Source: Geobacter sp. UBA2189 (GTDB lineage Bacteria > Desulfobacterota > Desulfuromonadia > Geobacterales > Pseudopelobacteraceae). From it: DNA of 64,000 nt. Location of the stretch: positions 22,369 to 86,368 of the forward strand of contig DCVL01000007.1 of the NCBI GenBank assembly GCA_002328035.1, read 5' to 3'. Shown piece after piece: positions 34,078 through 43,364 of the stretch (positions are counted from its first letter, which is position 1; the number at the start of each line of letters is the position of its first letter). Below the pieces are notes generated by a model. That model was not told where the DNA came from, searched no databases, and worked only from the letters and a program-made list of their open reading frames with translations. A program made the position numbers and the translations under genes.

Positions 34078-34665
34078 ATGCATTTTTTAACAGTACTGGT
34101 GTTAATTGTAGTTTTAATGGCATCTCCGGTAGTTAGAGCGGAGACGAATGTAAACATTGGCATTAATCTTGGTGCTGCTCCACCACCACCTCCTCAAAGA
34201 CATCAGCCTCCACCGCCACCTAGAGTAGTTGTAGCCGGGCCAACAGTAACCTTTGACGTACCGCCTCTTTTTCTTTCACCATCAAGGCTTGGTTTTTATG
34301 TGGGTGTAGATATGCCATATGACCTGGTTATGGTCTCAGGCGCCTATTACCTGTTTCAGAATGATCACTGGTACAGATCAAGCCATTACAATGGCCCATG
34401 GACGCCAACCAGATATGAAAAGCTTCCTGAACCTGTAAGAAGGCATAAGATGGACAAGATCCGCTATTACAGGGATCATGAGTATGATGACTACCGTTCT
34501 AATCGCAATCATTATCATGGCAAACACTACCGCCCTGGGAATGAACATAAAAATAATTGGAAAGAAAAAAAGAGACGTGAGAAGGAAGAATGGAAAAGGG
34601 ATCGTCATGAGCGGAATCAAGACAGATTTGATGATAGACATGGGGATAACAGGGGCAATAGGTAG
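34078..34665 (+). CDS. Secreted His/Arg-rich protein with proline-rich segment
   Basis: A 195-residue protein with a signal peptide (FLTVLVLIVVLMASPVVRA), a Pro-rich run (PPPPPQRHQPPPPPR), a conserved-looking middle (GFYVGVDMPYDLVMVSGAYY, WYRSSHYNGPW) and a long C-terminal tail of mixed His, Arg, Lys, Asp and Asn (HEYDDYRSNRNHYHGKHYR). The tail could bind metal or polyanions. GAAGGAGG precedes the start. Similar YXFXXXXWYRSXXXXGPW proteins exist in Geobacter-like genomes but lack a function. It is followed by a hairpin terminator. Confidence 0.75.
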   Translation: MHFLTVLVLIVVLMASPVVRAETNVNIGINLGAAPPPPPQRHQPPPPPRVVVAGPTVTFDVPPLFLSPSRLGFYVGVDMPYDLVMVSGAYYLFQNDHWYRSSHYNGPWTPTRYEKLPEPVRRHKMDKIRYYRDHEYDDYRSNRNHYHGKHYRPGNEHKNNWKEKKRREKEEWKRDRHERNQDRFDDRHGDNRGNR

Positions 34666-34681
34666 CTGGTGCGAATAAAAT

Positions 34682-34719
34682 AAGATTGCCGCTTCGGTTT
34701 AAGACGGAACGGCAATCTT
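34682..34719. terminator. Hairpin terminator between convergent genes
   Basis: AAGATTGCCG (34682-34691) is perfectly complementary to CGGCAATCTT (34710-34719). It lies between the plus-strand His-rich gene and the minus-strand elbB gene and could terminate both. The T-run is poor on the plus strand and moderate on the minus strand. Confidence 0.65.
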
Positions 34720-34752
34720 GTTATAATGGTGTTTGCGAGCAGGCTCTCTGTA

Positions 34753-35406
34753 TCATGTCATTTCAATAACCGCCTTGACACACTTTCCAATCCCCTCATA
34801 AATCTCTGTAATCCTGCCTGCCAGCATATAGGCCGGAGTTGTTACTATCCGGTTCTCCTTGTCAACCACAAAGCCGGTTGCCTCACAGTTCAGGTGTTTT
34901 GCCCCGGTTTTTTCTATCTCGGCCGCAGTTGCAGGGTCAGTGCCTATTGTAAGTTTAGGTGAAGCCTCCTTGCCCAATATAGTGGCAATAAGGGTGGGAG
35001 CGATACAAATGGCACCTATCGGTTTTTTTGCTGAATGCATCTCTTTGACCAGTCTGGAAACCTCCGGATTTACTGAGGCTGCAGCCCCTTTCTGTCCGAA
35101 ATCACAAAGATTTAACGCAGCTCCGAAGCCACCAGGAAAGACTATGGCGTCAATATCCGAGGCCTTGATCCCTGCAATATCCTTTATGTTTCCTCGTGCA
35201 ATACGGGCAGACTCAACGAGCACCTTCCGTTTGAGCCCTGTAGGTTCCATAGTGCAGTGGTTAACCTCATCAAGCTCAATATCCGGAGCCATAAATACAG
35301 CTTCAGCGCCTGCCTGATCGATTGCCAGAATAGTGCAGACTGCCTCTTGTATCTCACTGCCGTCACGTACGCCACAACCAGAAAGCACAACACCGATCTT
35401 TTTCAT
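34753..35406 (-). CDS. elbB: ElbB-type DJ-1/PfpI superfamily glyoxalase-like protein
   Basis: A 217-residue protein with the DJ-1/PfpI fold: GVVLSGCGVRDGSEIQEA, DIDAIVFPGGFGAALNL and the nucleophile elbow PIGAICIAPTLIA (Cys). It matches ElbB (sigma cross-reacting protein 27A), which in E. coli has weak glyoxalase activity and was tied to isoprenoid synthesis. The start overlaps the upstream NAD-binding gene by 4 bp. Confidence 0.93.
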   Translation of the reverse strand: MKKIGVVLSGCGVRDGSEIQEAVCTILAIDQAGAEAVFMAPDIELDEVNHCTMEPTGLKRKVLVESARIARGNIKDIAGIKASDIDAIVFPGGFGAALNLCDFGQKGAAASVNPEVSRLVKEMHSAKKPIGAICIAPTLIATILGKEASPKLTIGTDPATAAEIEKTGAKHLNCEATGFVVDKENRIVTTPAYMLAGRITEIYEGIGKCVKAVIEMT

Positions 35407-36320
35407 GCTGTTTCTCCTTTTTGTTGTTCGGCCAGGGCCGTAGTAAGCGCTTCATCGAAAGGGGTAAGACGCAAAGGGATCAGTTCTCTTATTCTGTTAT
35501 CCCTGCAGATTACTTCGTTTTTCAATCCTTCTATAAGAGCGATGGCAATAGCTGATTTGACAGGAGTTACCAGTCCTACCCAGTACGATGACAGTTTAGG
35601 GGTAAGCACCGGAACAGGGATGATCAGGAGATGCTTACCCTCAATGGCGGCAAAACGCTCCATCATCTCTTTATACGTAAGTATCTCCGGTCCGCCTATA
35701 TCAAAGGTGCCACCCGTTGTTGCCGGTTCTTCCAGGCAGCCTGTAAGATAAGCGATTACATCGTTTACTGCAATAGGCTGGTTTCGGGTGGAAACCCAGC
35801 GCGGGGTAATCATAACAGGCAGTCTTTTGACCAGACTGTGCACCATGTCATATGAAGCGCCGCCATAACCGATGATTACCGCAGCCCGAAGGAATGTTGT
35901 CTTGAAATTGCCGCTCTGGAGAATTTCAGCAACCTCAAGCCTGCTTGCAAGGTGATGAGAGAGATTGTCTCCGGTCTCTCCAAGTCCTCCGAGGTATATT
36001 GTCCGCTCAATTCCTGCGGCATTTGCCGCTACAACAAAGTTTCTTGCTGCAAGACGATCCTGCTCGGCAAAATCTCCCTTGCCTGCCCCCATTGAATGAA
36101 CCAGATAATATGCTGTATTTATTCCGGCAAGCCCACCGGTCAGGCTATCCGGTTGGAGCAGATCACCAAGCAGCTGTTCTGCTTCTTTCGGTAAGTCTGC
36201 TGGTTTACGCAGCAGACAGCGGACTGAATAGCCTTTTTCAAGAAGTTTTGCCACAAGTCTTCGGCCAATGAATCCTCCTGCGCCTGTTACAAGGATCTTT
36301 TTTGATTCGGCGATTTTCAT
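35403..36320 (-). CDS. NAD(P)-binding SDR/NmrA-like protein
   Basis: A 305-residue atypical short-chain dehydrogenase. The nucleotide motif GAGGFIGRRLVAKLLEKG stands at the N-terminus, and there is YYLVHSMG and IYLGGLGE but no YxxxK catalytic pair in the usual place, as in the NmrA-like / complex I assembly group. The ATG at 36320 (MKIAESKK) follows AGGAAA; 15 further residues upstream look non-native. It is coupled to elbB. Confidence 0.88.
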   Translation of the reverse strand: MKIAESKKILVTGAGGFIGRRLVAKLLEKGYSVRCLLRKPADLPKEAEQLLGDLLQPDSLTGGLAGINTAYYLVHSMGAGKGDFAEQDRLAARNFVVAANAAGIERTIYLGGLGETGDNLSHHLASRLEVAEILQSGNFKTTFLRAAVIIGYGGASYDMVHSLVKRLPVMITPRWVSTRNQPIAVNDVIAYLTGCLEEPATTGGTFDIGGPEILTYKEMMERFAAIEGKHLLIIPVPVLTPKLSSYWVGLVTPVKSAIAIALIEGLKNEVICRDNRIRELIPLRLTPFDEALTTALAEQQKGETA

Positions 36321-36385
36321 GGTTTTCCTGTTCTGCCGTAAATCATCTGCTGGCAAGAGAAGCATTTTATGTCACAATAGCAAAT

Positions 36386-36964
36386 ATGATGACCTTACAG
36401 CCACAACAGATTGCCTGTCAGCAGGTTTTACAGGAAGATAATTCAGTTTTTTCGATACAGTGGACGGATCTACCAGTAGAGCTTTGTGGTGAAATGACCC
36501 CTCGTCGACTTTTGGATGCATATATAGCTGAGATAAAAAGGATGACTCTTTGTCTGATACAGCCAGAAGAAAGTTCGGCAGGAGTCGATTTCCTTCTGTT
36601 TGGAAGGTTACCCCTGATCTGTTTTCTACTGCCTGTTGTTGAAGCTGGTGGTCTTACCTTGCGGATCTGTGGAGGACTGCTGGTTCAGAAAGATCAGTGT
36701 GACCGTGGCGAGCTGTTTTTTCAGTGTGAGACCCTGGAAAATGGAGCTATCAGGGTAAGCTTAAGGCTCTCCGATTACTGTCCTCTTCTGCTTGGTTCAC
36801 AAACCCCTTCGGTTTTAAGACGCTGGCTGTATCGCCTGACACAGGCAGCTGTTCATCGCCTTGTTACCGTCCGCTTTCTAGAAGTGCTGTATCGCAGACT
36901 GGGTGGTAAAGCCCGCAGAGTTGAAAGGGTAAGGGTGAGCGTGGTGGAAGGAAGACGCACTTAA
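36386..36964 (+). CDS. Hypothetical protein upstream of smc
   Basis: A 192-residue soluble protein, rich in Leu, Gln and Cys, with an Arg-rich C-terminal tail. No motif is recognised. It starts at ATG 36386 (or the next codon) with a weak ribosome binding site and ends 24 bp before smc, so it is probably the first gene of the smc operon. It is divergent from the SDR gene with only 65 bp between the starts. Confidence 0.6.
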   Translation: MMTLQPQQIACQQVLQEDNSVFSIQWTDLPVELCGEMTPRRLLDAYIAEIKRMTLCLIQPEESSAGVDFLLFGRLPLICFLLPVVEAGGLTLRICGGLLVQKDQCDRGELFFQCETLENGAIRVSLRLSDYCPLLLGSQTPSVLRRWLYRLTQAAVHRLVTVRFLEVLYRRLGGKARRVERVRVSVVEGRRT

Positions 36965-36988
36965 AATGAAATACAGAGTTGGTAAGGT

Positions 36989-39900
36989 ATGAAAATACTC
37001 CGGATTGAAATAGCAGGGTTTAAATCATTTGCAGACAAGGTTGTTCTGGACTTCCAGCAGGGAGTAACCGGCGTAGTCGGGCCTAACGGCTGTGGCAAGT
37101 CTAATATAGTGGATGCAATTCGCTGGTGCATGGGGGAGCAATCTGCCAAAAACCTGCGCGGCAAGGCTATGGATGATGTGATCTTTGCCGGTAGCGAGAG
37201 CCGTAAGCCGCTTGGTATGGCGGAGGTCTCCCTGGTCTTTTCTACAGAAGATGGCAGGGCGCCTGCCAACTATCTGGAATTTAGCGAGATTCAGCTTACA
37301 AGGCGCCTCTACCGTAACGGTGACAGCGAATACCTGATAAACAAAACCCCCTGCCGTCTTCTTGATATCTCAGAGCTTTTTATGGATACAGGGGTCGGTA
37401 ACAAGGCCTATTCAATCATTGAACAGGGAAAAATCGGGCAGATTCTGCATTCTCGTCCTGAAGAACGCCGTCTGCTTATAGAGGAAGCGGCTGGAGTTAC
37501 CAAATATAAGGCAAGAAAGCAGGTCGCCCTTAAAAAAATAGAGGTTACCCGCCAGAACCTGCTTCGACTTGATGATCTTCTTGGGGAGATAAAACGTAAT
37601 CTTAACAGTCTTCAGCGCCAGTCAAAGAAGGCGGAGAAATTCAGGGGGTACAGGGAGGAGCTCAGAGAGCTTGACCTGCTTGTGGTGCTCCATCAGGCGG
37701 AATTTTTTCGGGCAGAAAAGAAGAAGCTGGAGTTGCAGCTGGCAGAGATGCAGCACTCTCTGAATGATGCTGACGGTATCTCGAGCAAGTCCGATAATCA
37801 GGTTGAGCTTCAGCGTCTTGAACTGCTTGAAGCTGAGAAAAAGCTTAACCTGCAGCAGGAAGAGCTGTTTAAAATAAAAGCTGATGCTATTGCTTCTGAA
37901 AGTGCTCTTGGTTTTATGCGCAGGGAAAAGGATGGTTTTGTTGAAAGGATTGCCAGATATGGCCAGGAACTTCAGAGTATTACGGAAGGGCTTAACGCTG
38001 TTAAACTGGATCTGAAGGTTCTGGAAGATCGGAAGCAGGCTGGTAAGAACAGCCTGAATTCAGCAGAAGAACAGTTGAAATACCTGCAGGGAGCACAAAA
38101 TGAAAGGGAAGAGGCTTTTGAAGAGTTAAATCTGAGGACTGAAGCCTTAAGAAGAGAGCTGTTCAGCGCCAAGGGTATGGCCGAACAGCACAAAACCAAG
38201 CTGGAGGAGTCCCGTAAGCGCCTTCTGGCAGTGAGCGAACGCCTTAAAAGGCATCAAGAGGAGCAGACTGCCCTGCTTGAATCACTTTCGGGAGCCGATT
38301 TGCGGAGGGAAGCAGCGCAAACCGAACTCTTAAGCCAGTCTGAGGAGCAGAAGACAGTCAGGCTAGAGTTTGAAAGGATTACAACTGAAGAACAGGGGCT
38401 ACGCGAAAAGTTGCCTGCCGTTGAATCAATGGCTCAGGCCAAAAGAGATGAACTGAGCCGCCAGTCTTCACGTCTGACCTCCCTTCAAGAGCTTGAGAGG
38501 CAGTTTGCCGGTTATGGGCAAGGGGTGAGGCTGCTTATGACAGAGTCTCCACTTCGTGAATCTCTATCTGGTATTGTCGCAGACGTTCTGCAGGTGCCGG
38601 AGGAATATGAGGTTGCAGTTGAAGCTGTTCTTGCGGAACGACTGCAGGCTGTCATCTGTGAAAACGAACATGATCTTTTGGCCTCTGTACGGTTTCTGAA
38701 GGAAGGAAAGGGGGGGAAGGCGCAACTTGTGCTGCCTTCAGACATTCTGGCTGATTCAGCGCCTGTTGCTGGGGTCATCTCTCTGATTTCGCTGTTGCAA
38801 TTGGCCGGAAAATATTCAGCCCGAATTGCCAGGATGCTTGCCAATGTCTATCTTGTTGAAGATCTTGAAAGTGCTCTTGCCCTTGCCAGAAGCTATCCTG
38901 AAAAGACTTTTGTTACCAGGGGCGGTGAACTGCTTTCTTCTGACGGTACTCTGACCGGTGGATCATCAGAAGGGGCAAATGAAGGGATAATGCACAGAAA
39001 AAGAGAGATCCGGACGCTTGAAGAGCAGGAGAAGGTGTTGCAGGGACAACTGAAAGGAGTTGAAGAAGAGCGGGACAGCCTGCGTCTTAAGCTGCACGAT
39101 ATAACTTCAAAGATCCATGGCGGGAGGAACAATATCCATCGTCTTGAACTGGTTATAAACGGTTTGACAAAGGACATTCAGCAGATTGATTCAGAGGTCT
39201 CCCGACTAAATGAACGTCTTAAGCTCCTGGTACATGAAAAGAGGGCGCTGGAAGAAGAGCAGGCTGAGCTTTTTGAGCAGCAAAAGGCAGCAGCAGCAGG
39301 ACAGGAAGAGTCAGAGCAGCTGGCGATTCAGCTTGAAGATGCATCCCAAAAGGTTTTGGCTGAATCTGAAGCTGAGCGTAGAGTTCTGGTAGAATCGCGG
39401 GAGTTGCTGACAAAGCAGCGTGTTGTTGTGGCGACAATAAGGGAACAGCTGGAGGCAGATATTCGTGCAGAGGCCTCTCTTCTGTCACAAAGGGAACAGT
39501 TTGGAAAAAGGGTTGAAAAAAACCAGAAGGAAAATGCGGAGGCAGAACTAGCCAGCCAGAACCTCTCCAAGGCGTTGGAAACAGAAGAAAAGAGATTAAA
39601 GTTTCTGATGGATCAGCAAATTGAAAATGAGTCTACATTGAGGCAACTTCGAGAACTGCATGAAAGTGCTTCAGTGGGTCTGAAGGAGGCGGAAAATGCC
39701 GCACGTTTAAGCCATGCTGAACGGGATCGGCTTCGTCAGGCATATGGAGAGTTGAATCTGCAGAGTCGAACTGTTGAAATGCAGATGCAGAGTCTTGAAC
39801 AGTCCCTGGAGGAGAGGTATCGCCTGTCATTAGCTGAAATCATTGAGCGAATTGGTGAAAAAGAGTTTCATGAAGAAGAGGCGCAGCTGCGCCGTATGGA

Positions 39901-40516
39901 GCTTGATCGAATGATAGCTGAGCTGGGTGAGGTTAATCTGATGGCTATAGAAGAGTGTGCCGGCATGGAGCAACGGTATGATTTTCTCTCTTCTCAAAAG
40001 TCTGATCTGGAAGAATCCCTGCATGACTTGCAGCAGGCTATTCAGCGCATTAATCGAACCACACGGAAGAGATTCCTTGAAGCATTTACGCAGATAAATG
40101 AAAAATTCCAGGAGGTCTTTCCCAGGCTTTTCTGCGGTGGAAAGGCGGAGCTTAAGCTTACGGACGAACAGGATCTTCTGGAAACAGGGATTGATATTAT
40201 TGTCCAGCCTCCCGGCAAGAAGCTGGCAAACGTTATGCTCTTGTCAGGAGGCGAGAAGGCTCTTACGGCCGTTGCCCTGATCTTCTCGATATTTTTGATC
40301 AAGCCGACACCGTTCTGTTTACTTGATGAGGTTGACGCCCCCCTTGATGATGCCAACATAGGTCGTTTCAACGAGATGGTAAGGGAGATGAGCTCCATAT
40401 CACAATTTATTATTATTACCCACAACAAGGCGACAATGGCGGTCAGTGATACCCTTTACGGCATCACAATGGAAGAACCGGGAGCATCTCGTCTGGTCTC
40501 TGTAAGATTGCATTAA
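36989..40516 (+). CDS. smc: Chromosome segregation ATPase SMC
   Basis: An 1175-residue SMC. The N-terminal head has GPNGCGKSNIVDAIRWCMGE (Walker A); long coiled coils flank a hinge (about residues 505-660, GYGQGVRLLMTESPLRESLS); the C-terminal head has the signature LLSGGEKALTAVAL and Walker B FCLLDEVDAPLDDAN. It organises and segregates the chromosome with ScpAB, which are not in the window. GGTAAGG precedes the ATG. Confidence 0.98.
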   Translation: MKILRIEIAGFKSFADKVVLDFQQGVTGVVGPNGCGKSNIVDAIRWCMGEQSAKNLRGKAMDDVIFAGSESRKPLGMAEVSLVFSTEDGRAPANYLEFSEIQLTRRLYRNGDSEYLINKTPCRLLDISELFMDTGVGNKAYSIIEQGKIGQILHSRPEERRLLIEEAAGVTKYKARKQVALKKIEVTRQNLLRLDDLLGEIKRNLNSLQRQSKKAEKFRGYREELRELDLLVVLHQAEFFRAEKKKLELQLAEMQHSLNDADGISSKSDNQVELQRLELLEAEKKLNLQQEELFKIKADAIASESALGFMRREKDGFVERIARYGQELQSITEGLNAVKLDLKVLEDRKQAGKNSLNSAEEQLKYLQGAQNEREEAFEELNLRTEALRRELFSAKGMAEQHKTKLEESRKRLLAVSERLKRHQEEQTALLESLSGADLRREAAQTELLSQSEEQKTVRLEFERITTEEQGLREKLPAVESMAQAKRDELSRQSSRLTSLQELERQFAGYGQGVRLLMTESPLRESLSGIVADVLQVPEEYEVAVEAVLAERLQAVICENEHDLLASVRFLKEGKGGKAQLVLPSDILADSAPVAGVISLISLLQLAGKYSARIARMLANVYLVEDLESALALARSYPEKTFVTRGGELLSSDGTLTGGSSEGANEGIMHRKREIRTLEEQEKVLQGQLKGVEEERDSLRLKLHDITSKIHGGRNNIHRLELVINGLTKDIQQIDSEVSRLNERLKLLVHEKRALEEEQAELFEQQKAAAAGQEESEQLAIQLEDASQKVLAESEAERRVLVESRELLTKQRVVVATIREQLEADIRAEASLLSQREQFGKRVEKNQKENAEAELASQNLSKALETEEKRLKFLMDQQIENESTLRQLRELHESASVGLKEAENAARLSHAERDRLRQAYGELNLQSRTVEMQMQSLEQSLEERYRLSLAEIIERIGEKEFHEEEAQLRRMELDRMIAELGEVNLMAIEECAGMEQRYDFLSSQKSDLEESLHDLQQAIQRINRTTRKRFLEAFTQINEKFQEVFPRLFCGGKAELKLTDEQDLLETGIDIIVQPPGKKLANVMLLSGGEKALTAVALIFSIFLIKPTPFCLLDEVDAPLDDANIGRFNEMVREMSSISQFIIITHNKATMAVSDTLYGITMEEPGASRLVSVRLH

Positions 40517-40571
40517 AGCACAGATTCTGCTATCTGAAACAATCATTTAACAACTCTACAAGGAGTTCAAA

Positions 40572-40928
40572 ATGCCTTTTCATACAGTGCTTAAAGAGTT
40601 GGTTGATAAGGTGCCTTCTGCAGTAGGAGCCATTCTGGTTGACTGGGAGGGAGAATCTGTACAGGAGTACTGTCATGGTGATCCATATAACATTAGATTT
40701 ATTGCGGCTCATAAAGGGATTGTGCTTTCCCGTTTGCGGGAGACCAATAGCGAAGAGCTTGGCGGAGAGATTGAGGATGTAGTTGTTACATCAAGAGATC
40801 AGATATTGTTAATTGGAGCGGTAGATAAGGATTATTCCCTGGTGCTGCAGGCGAAGAGAACCTGCCCTGTGGGGCTTGCCCGCTATCATTTTAATAACAC
40901 TCTTGCAAGCCTGAAAAAGGAGATATGA
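40572..40928 (+). CDS. Roadblock/LC7-like domain protein
   Basis: A 118-residue protein with a roadblock/longin-like pattern (AVGAILVDWEGESVQEY, VTSRDQILLIGAVDKDYSLV, GLARYHFNNTLASLKKEI). In bacteria such proteins usually form dimers that act on small GTPases or their relatives. It stands between smc and ftsY and overlaps ftsY by 4 bp, so it may modulate the SRP-type GTPase; that is inference. CAAGGAG precedes the start. Confidence 0.82.
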   Translation: MPFHTVLKELVDKVPSAVGAILVDWEGESVQEYCHGDPYNIRFIAAHKGIVLSRLRETNSEELGGEIEDVVVTSRDQILLIGAVDKDYSLVLQAKRTCPVGLARYHFNNTLASLKKEI

Positions 40929-41968
40929 TGGCTGAAGAGCGAAAAGGACTTTTTCGCGGACTTATTAATCGCGTAACAGGATTAACCACACAATCCGAGG
41001 TTGAACCGGTTCCTCCATCCTCCACTGAAGTAGTTGCTGAAGAGCAAAAACTCAGTTTTTTTGATCGTCTGAAGACGGGGCTTAAAAAGACAACTGACGG
41101 TCTTGTCGGAAGGATTGACAGACTTGTCCTCGGTAAAAAAGAGATTGATGCCGATACATTGGAGGAGCTGGAAGAGATTCTTATCACCTCCGATATAGGT
41201 GTGAAAACCACAGTTGAGCTTATCAGGGGTCTTGAGCAGCGACTCTCCCGCAATGAGCTAAAGGATGGAGAGGCTTTGAGGGCGGCTCTGAAGGAGGAAC
41301 TGCTAACCCGCCTGCTTGTTAAGCATGCTCCGCTGACAATTGGTGGGGCAGCCCCTTTTGTGATACTTGTTGTGGGTGTTAATGGGGTTGGCAAAACAAC
41401 AACCATAGGTAAGCTGGCAGCAAGGTATGCGTCAGAGGGGAAAAAGGTACTTCTGGCCGCCGGTGATACCTTTAGAGCTGCAGCAGCAGAGCAGCTCGAG
41501 ATCTGGGGAGCAAGAGCCGGTGTCCAGGTTATACGTCACCAGGAAGGAGCCGATCCTTCGGCCGTGGCCTTTGATGCCTGCAAGGCCGCTGTCAGTCGTG
41601 GCACGGAGATCCTGATCATAGATACGGCTGGTCGCCTTCATACAAAAGTCAACCTTATGGAGGAGATGAAGAAGATAAACCGCGTAATAGGGAGGGAGAT
41701 CCCTGGTGCGCCGAATGAGACACTGCTTATACTGGATGGCGCAACAGGCCAGAATGCCATTTCGCAGGTTCGCCTGTTCAAGGAATCTACAGATGTAAGT
41801 GGTCTGGTACTCACAAAGCTTGATGGAACTGCAAAAGGAGGGATTCTGGTGGCGGTTTCATATGAGTTTGGACTGCCTGTCCGTTACATTGGGGTTGGTG
41901 AAGGAGTTGATGACCTGCGGGAGTTTGATCCCCGGGAGTTTGTAGATGCCCTCTTCCAGACAGAGTAA
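40925..41968 (+). CDS. ftsY: Signal recognition particle receptor FtsY
   Basis: A 347-residue SRP receptor GTPase that docks ribosome-SRP complexes at the membrane. A charged A domain (about 45 residues) is followed by the N and G domains: GVNGVGKTTTIGKLAARYA (G1), DTFRAAAAEQLEIW, DTAGRLHTKVNLM (G3), TKLDGTAKGG (G4) and FDPREFVDALF. The start overlaps the roadblock gene. Confidence 0.98.
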   Translation: MMAEERKGLFRGLINRVTGLTTQSEVEPVPPSSTEVVAEEQKLSFFDRLKTGLKKTTDGLVGRIDRLVLGKKEIDADTLEELEEILITSDIGVKTTVELIRGLEQRLSRNELKDGEALRAALKEELLTRLLVKHAPLTIGGAAPFVILVVGVNGVGKTTTIGKLAARYASEGKKVLLAAGDTFRAAAAEQLEIWGARAGVQVIRHQEGADPSAVAFDACKAAVSRGTEILIIDTAGRLHTKVNLMEEMKKINRVIGREIPGAPNETLLILDGATGQNAISQVRLFKESTDVSGLVLTKLDGTAKGGILVAVSYEFGLPVRYIGVGEGVDDLREFDPREFVDALFQTE

Positions 41969-42059
41969 AACTCGAAAGAAGGAGTCCCCAATCCAAATGG
42001 GGCTTGACTTTATTCAGGAAAATCAATATATTATTGCACCTTTTAAAGGAGATTCAACT

Positions 42060-42236
42060 ATGGAAATAGAACTTTTGGAAAGACTTGAAGAAAAGGTTGG
42101 CAGCCTGCTGTCCCGCTATGCTGCATTGCAGGAAGAAAATCAGGTGTTGCAGGATGAGAACAAACGGCTGCAGTCAGAGCGGGAAGCGCTGAAAGGACGC
42201 ATTGACGCAGTATTATCGAAATTAGAAGGCGTCTGA
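42060..42236 (+). CDS. zapB: Small coiled-coil cell division protein, ZapB-like
   Basis: A 58-residue all-helical protein (MEIELLERLEEKVGSLLSRY, then AALQEENQVLQDENKRLQSE). Heptads run along its entire length. AAAGGAG precedes the ATG at 42060; the longer frame upstream overlaps ftsY. It lies 4 bp before zapA, a pairing seen in related bacteria, where ZapB and ZapA both act on the FtsZ ring. Confidence 0.82.
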   Translation: MEIELLERLEEKVGSLLSRYAALQEENQVLQDENKRLQSEREALKGRIDAVLSKLEGV

Positions 42237-42240
42237 TTTT

Positions 42241-42516
42241 ATGACGAAGGCTCATCTGCTTACTGTACTGGGTCGCGAGATCCCTGTACGAAGCTCCGCA
42301 TCTGAAGAAAAGGTTCGGAATATTGAGACTTTTGTAAATAGTAGGATTGAAAAACTTGGAGAGCGTCTGACATCGGCTGATCCCCAATTACTAATAACGC
42401 TCGCATTTCTTAATCTTGCCGAATCCTATATTGACTTGCAGGCAAAGCAGGAAGGGTCGGCAGATATTAATGCAAAGGTTTCAGATATAATTGAACGCCT
42501 GGAAAAGGCAATATAG
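42241..42516 (+). CDS. zapA: Cell division protein ZapA
   Basis: A 91-residue protein that bundles FtsZ filaments. The N-terminal globular part (LTVLGREIPVRSSASEEKVR) and the C-terminal coiled coil (LLITLAFLNLAESYIDLQAK) match ZapA. It directly precedes the 6S RNA candidate and the 5-formyl-THF cyclo-ligase gene, the zapA-ssrS-ygfA order known from enterobacteria. Confidence 0.92.
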   Translation: MTKAHLLTVLGREIPVRSSASEEKVRNIETFVNSRIEKLGERLTSADPQLLITLAFLNLAESYIDLQAKQEGSADINAKVSDIIERLEKAI

Positions 42517-42529
42517 GCAACCGGTCTCT

Positions 42530-42735
42530 TCAGGGAGACTTGATATATATATCCAACGCATTAACGTAGTTTATCTGTTCAGTTTCCGCAGTAGCATTTG
42601 CGTACTGATACCTGCACTGGCTATATATCCCGCAATGAAAAGGGATATTCGGTAGTTTGTTACCTGCCGCTACCGTAGACCCCGATCATCCCTCCCTGTA
42701 GATTGACCATGCCCTGATATCATGGGTAATACCCC
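42530..42735 (+). ncRNA. ssrS: 6S RNA candidate (SsrS)
   Basis: The 245-bp gap between zapA and the 5-formyltetrahydrofolate cyclo-ligase gene has no ORF but several stable stems: CAGTA/TACTG around 42589-42607, ATATCCC/GGGATAT around 42624-42648, CGGTAG/CTACCG around 42650-42675, and CCATG/CATGG near 42707-42724. The location is the classical one for ssrS. 6S RNA binds the sigma70 holoenzyme through a promoter-like bulge. The ends are approximate and the long closing stem was not traced fully, so the call rests mostly on synteny. Confidence 0.6.
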
Positions 42736-42761
42736 GTTTTTATAGAGTTTTTAGGTAGCCA

Positions 42762-43346
42762 ATGTCCAAGAACGTCATACGCAATCAGATGCTGGCAAGG
42801 CGTAACGCCATAACATTTGAACTCTTGGAGGCCGCAAGCGTCGCTGCCCAGAAAAGACTGATTGCTATGGAGGAGTTTTGTACTGCAGCTTGTATTGCTA
42901 TTTATTCAGCAATCCATAAAGAAATAAGAACAGATCTGATATTTGACGTCGCTTTGTCCGAAGGCAAAGATATTCTTTTTCCGGCTGTCTGCGAAAATAA
43001 AATCAGGTTTACCAAGGTTACAGACCGTAAACATTTGAATTACGGAAGTTTTGGGATATTAGAACCATGCCCTTTTGAGATTGAGCGATCCATCGAAGAT
43101 GCTGATCTGATAGTAGTGCCAGGGGTGGCATTTGACTTTAATGGGAACAGAATTGGCTTTGGAAAAGGTTATTATGACCAGTGCTTGAGCCGGATTTCAG
43201 GCAGAGGAGTCTTGGTCGGTCTTTGCCATGATTTTCAGGTGGTTGAATCTCTCCCAACGGATGAGCATGACATATCCATGCGCTATCTGGTTACAGATAA
43301 GCGTATTATTATTGCAGGAACCGGCCAAACTGCCGGATTAACATAG
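42762..43346 (+). CDS. ygfA: 5-formyltetrahydrofolate cyclo-ligase
   Basis: A 194-residue enzyme converting 5-formyl-THF to 5,10-methenyl-THF with ATP. Family marks are VIRNQMLARRNA near the N-terminus, DLIVVPGVAFDFNGNRIGFG and KGYYDQCL (the conserved Gly-rich phosphate loop). It follows the 6S RNA candidate. The ribosome binding site is weak (TAGGTAGCC), which might reflect processing from the 6S transcript. Confidence 0.94.
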   Translation: MSKNVIRNQMLARRNAITFELLEAASVAAQKRLIAMEEFCTAACIAIYSAIHKEIRTDLIFDVALSEGKDILFPAVCENKIRFTKVTDRKHLNYGSFGILEPCPFEIERSIEDADLIVVPGVAFDFNGNRIGFGKGYYDQCLSRISGRGVLVGLCHDFQVVESLPTDEHDISMRYLVTDKRIIIAGTGQTAGLT

Positions 43347-43364
43347 ATAGAAGGAGGCGGTATT

